Origin: an uncultured Eubacteriales bacterium
GTDB lineage: Bacteria; Bacillota; Clostridia; Monoglobales; Monoglobaceae
Direction of reading: 5' to 3'
DNA: 6,904 nucleotides
NCBI GenBank assembly: GCA_900552305.1
Contig: URZD01000116.1
Coordinates: 1-6,904 of the forward strand
Shown here: positions 6,440 to 6,904 of the stretch, one piece after another
Position numbering within the stretch: position 1 is the stretch's first letter
How the letters are laid out: the number at the start of each line of letters is the position of its first letter
Notes under the pieces: model-generated
Told to the model about the DNA's origin: nothing
The model's database searches: none
Seen by the model: the letters and a program-made list of their open reading frames with translations, nothing else
Made by a program: the position numbers and the translations under genes

Positions 6440-6459
6440 GCCGCAAGCAAAAACGCGGC
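6440..6459. repeat. Small inverted repeat in the ftsZ-spoIVB gap
   Basis: GCCGC (6440-6444) and GCGGC (6455-6459) are inverted copies around a ten-base A-rich loop, followed by seven A residues (6460-6466). It lies just upstream of the larger perfect inverted repeat, and a TTTTGCAAAA palindrome sits at 6421-6430. The three together resemble a small palindrome-rich intergenic element, but its recurrence elsewhere cannot be seen from one window. Confidence 0.4.
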
Positions 6460-6467
6460 AAAAAAAT

Positions 6468-6494
6468 TTCAAAAGGAAACGATTTCCTTTTGAA
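6468..6494. repeat. Perfect 12-bp inverted repeat before spoIVB
   Basis: TTCAAAAGGAAA (6468-6479) and TTTCCTTTTGAA (6483-6494) are exact reverse complements around a CGA loop. On the plus strand the stem ends one base before the spoIVB Shine-Dalgarno and no T-run follows, so it is not a forward terminator. Read on the minus strand it is followed by A and then seven T residues, so it could end antisense transcripts, though only a quarter of the stem pairs are G-C. It may instead be a dispersed intergenic palindrome or a translational control element. Confidence 0.85.
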
Positions 6495-6495
6495 C

Positions 6496-6503
6496 AGGAG
6501 AGG
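6496..6503 (+). promoter_or_regulatory. Shine-Dalgarno that decides the spoIVB start
   Basis: AGGAGAGG lies seven bases before the ATG at 6511. A nearer ATG at 6506 is in another frame that does not give the SpoIVB protein. The site directly abuts the inverted repeat, and its AGGA could also pair with TCCT (6485-6488) in the right arm. No convincing promoter, including a SigF/SigG-like one, was found between 6350 and 6495. Confidence 0.75.
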
Positions 6504-6510
6504 TGATGGG

Positions 6511-6904
6511 ATGGATGAAAGGCGACGGAAACGGAGCAGGCGGCATGGCGCTGCCGCCTGCGCGGCATTGGTCTTTGCACTCTCCGCCCTGCTCGTGCCG
6601 GCGGGGGGAGCCGTGAGTGCGCCGGACCCGGGCGGAGAGACGCAGCTGCTCGTGCCGGTCGGCAAGGCGATCGGCGTGAAGCTCTTTGCCGAGGGCGTGC
6701 TGGTCGTGGGGCTTTCGGAGAACGAGGGCGCCGTCTCTCCCGCGAAGAAGGGCGGCATGAAGGCCGGCGATCTGATCTTGACGATGAACGACGTCACCAT
6801 CGGCTCGACGGAGCATTTGCAGTCGCTTCTTGCGGAGAACGGAGAGCGGGAGGCAGCCTTCGGCGTGCGCCGCGGCGGGGCGCCCCCGGGGCGCAAGCCG
6901 AGGT
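6511..6904 (+). CDS. spoIVB: SpoIVB peptidase, N-terminal part (runs off window)
   Basis: In Bacillus, SpoIVB is made in the forespore and secreted into the space between the two membranes. There its serine peptidase activity triggers processing of pro-SigK in the mother cell. The first 131 residues are present and the frame is open to the window end. A basic head (MDERRRKRSRR) is followed by a hydrophobic signal or anchor (about 13-34). Next is the family-specific segment VPVGKAIGVKLFAEGVLVVGLSE (48-70), closely like the Bacillus protein, and then a PDZ domain (about 52-122) with KKGGMKAGDLILTMND. The peptidase domain, expected downstream, is outside the window. The last eight residues (APPGRKPR) look less like a PDZ strand than the rest. 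They follow a G/C-rich run, so a base error near the end is possible. The gene follows ftsZ but is separated from it by a strong terminator. Confidence 0.9.
   Translation, partial: MDERRRKRSRRHGAAACAALVFALSALLVPAGGAVSAPDPGGETQLLVPVGKAIGVKLFAEGVLVVGLSENEGAVSPAKKGGMKAGDLILTMNDVTIGSTEHLQSLLAENGEREAAFGVRRGGAPPGRKPR

Noticed and set aside
6099..6506. Plus-strand open frame overlapping the ftsZ 3' end and the terminator
   Set aside because: It is the +1-type shadow of the Ala/Glu-rich FtsZ linker (Arg/Pro-rich translation) and crosses the terminator hairpin.
6408..6896. Minus-strand open frame opposite the spoIVB start
   Set aside because: It reads through the inverted repeat and the clearly coding spoIVB N terminus, and no family resemblance is seen.
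1..6904. CRISPR arrays, tRNA or rRNA genes, insertion sequences, prophage or defence genes
   Set aside because: Both strands were scanned by eye. No spaced direct repeats, tRNA-like cloverleaf, transposase motifs or terminal inverted repeats were seen.

Overview
The window is a stretch of the division and cell wall (dcw) cluster of a spore-forming Gram-positive bacterium. All genes lie on the plus strand. The murA-ftsQ arrangement, a SpoVE/FtsW-type SEDS protein, a DivIB/FtsQ with no YlxW/Sbp neighbours and the start of spoIVB point to the Clostridia, perhaps an Oscillospirales-like gut lineage. That placement is an inference from gene content; no 16S or other marker is present.

Layout: the 3' part of mraY (1-542), ftsW/spoVE (571-1752), murG (1768-2895), murA (2963-4222), ftsQ/divIB (4245-5021), ftsZ (5165-6295) and the first 131 codons of spoIVB (6511 to the window end). 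mraY to ftsQ are closely spaced, each with a Shine-Dalgarno sequence, and look like one operon. ftsZ has a good SigA-type promoter (5051-5079), a leader that may fold (5090-5140) and a strong intrinsic terminator (6313-6349), so it can form its own transcript. The 215-base gap before spoIVB holds that terminator, a small tandem repeat and a perfect 12-bp inverted repeat ending one base before the spoIVB Shine-Dalgarno.

The genes work as a unit. MraY makes lipid I, MurG converts it to lipid II, and MurA supplies the first committed UDP-MurNAc precursor. FtsW polymerises lipid II at the septum, FtsQ/DivIB belongs to the complex that controls septal synthesis, and FtsZ forms the ring that places it all. 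SpoIVB is the forespore serine peptidase that triggers SigK activation in the mother cell in Bacillus.

No novel enzyme system was found. The most unusual feature is a stepwise compositional mosaic. mraY and ftsW are AT-rich (about 28-40% GC in sampled stretches), murG and most of murA are intermediate (about 52-63%), and from about position 4080 inside murA to the end the DNA is GC-rich with a different codon choice: no in-frame ATA isoleucine codon appears after about 4003, though ATA is common before. The two steps fall at conserved coding motifs. This fits either recombination between unlike donors or a chimeric metagenomic assembly. murD and ftsA are missing from their usual places, and the FtsZ C-terminal peptide is atypical.
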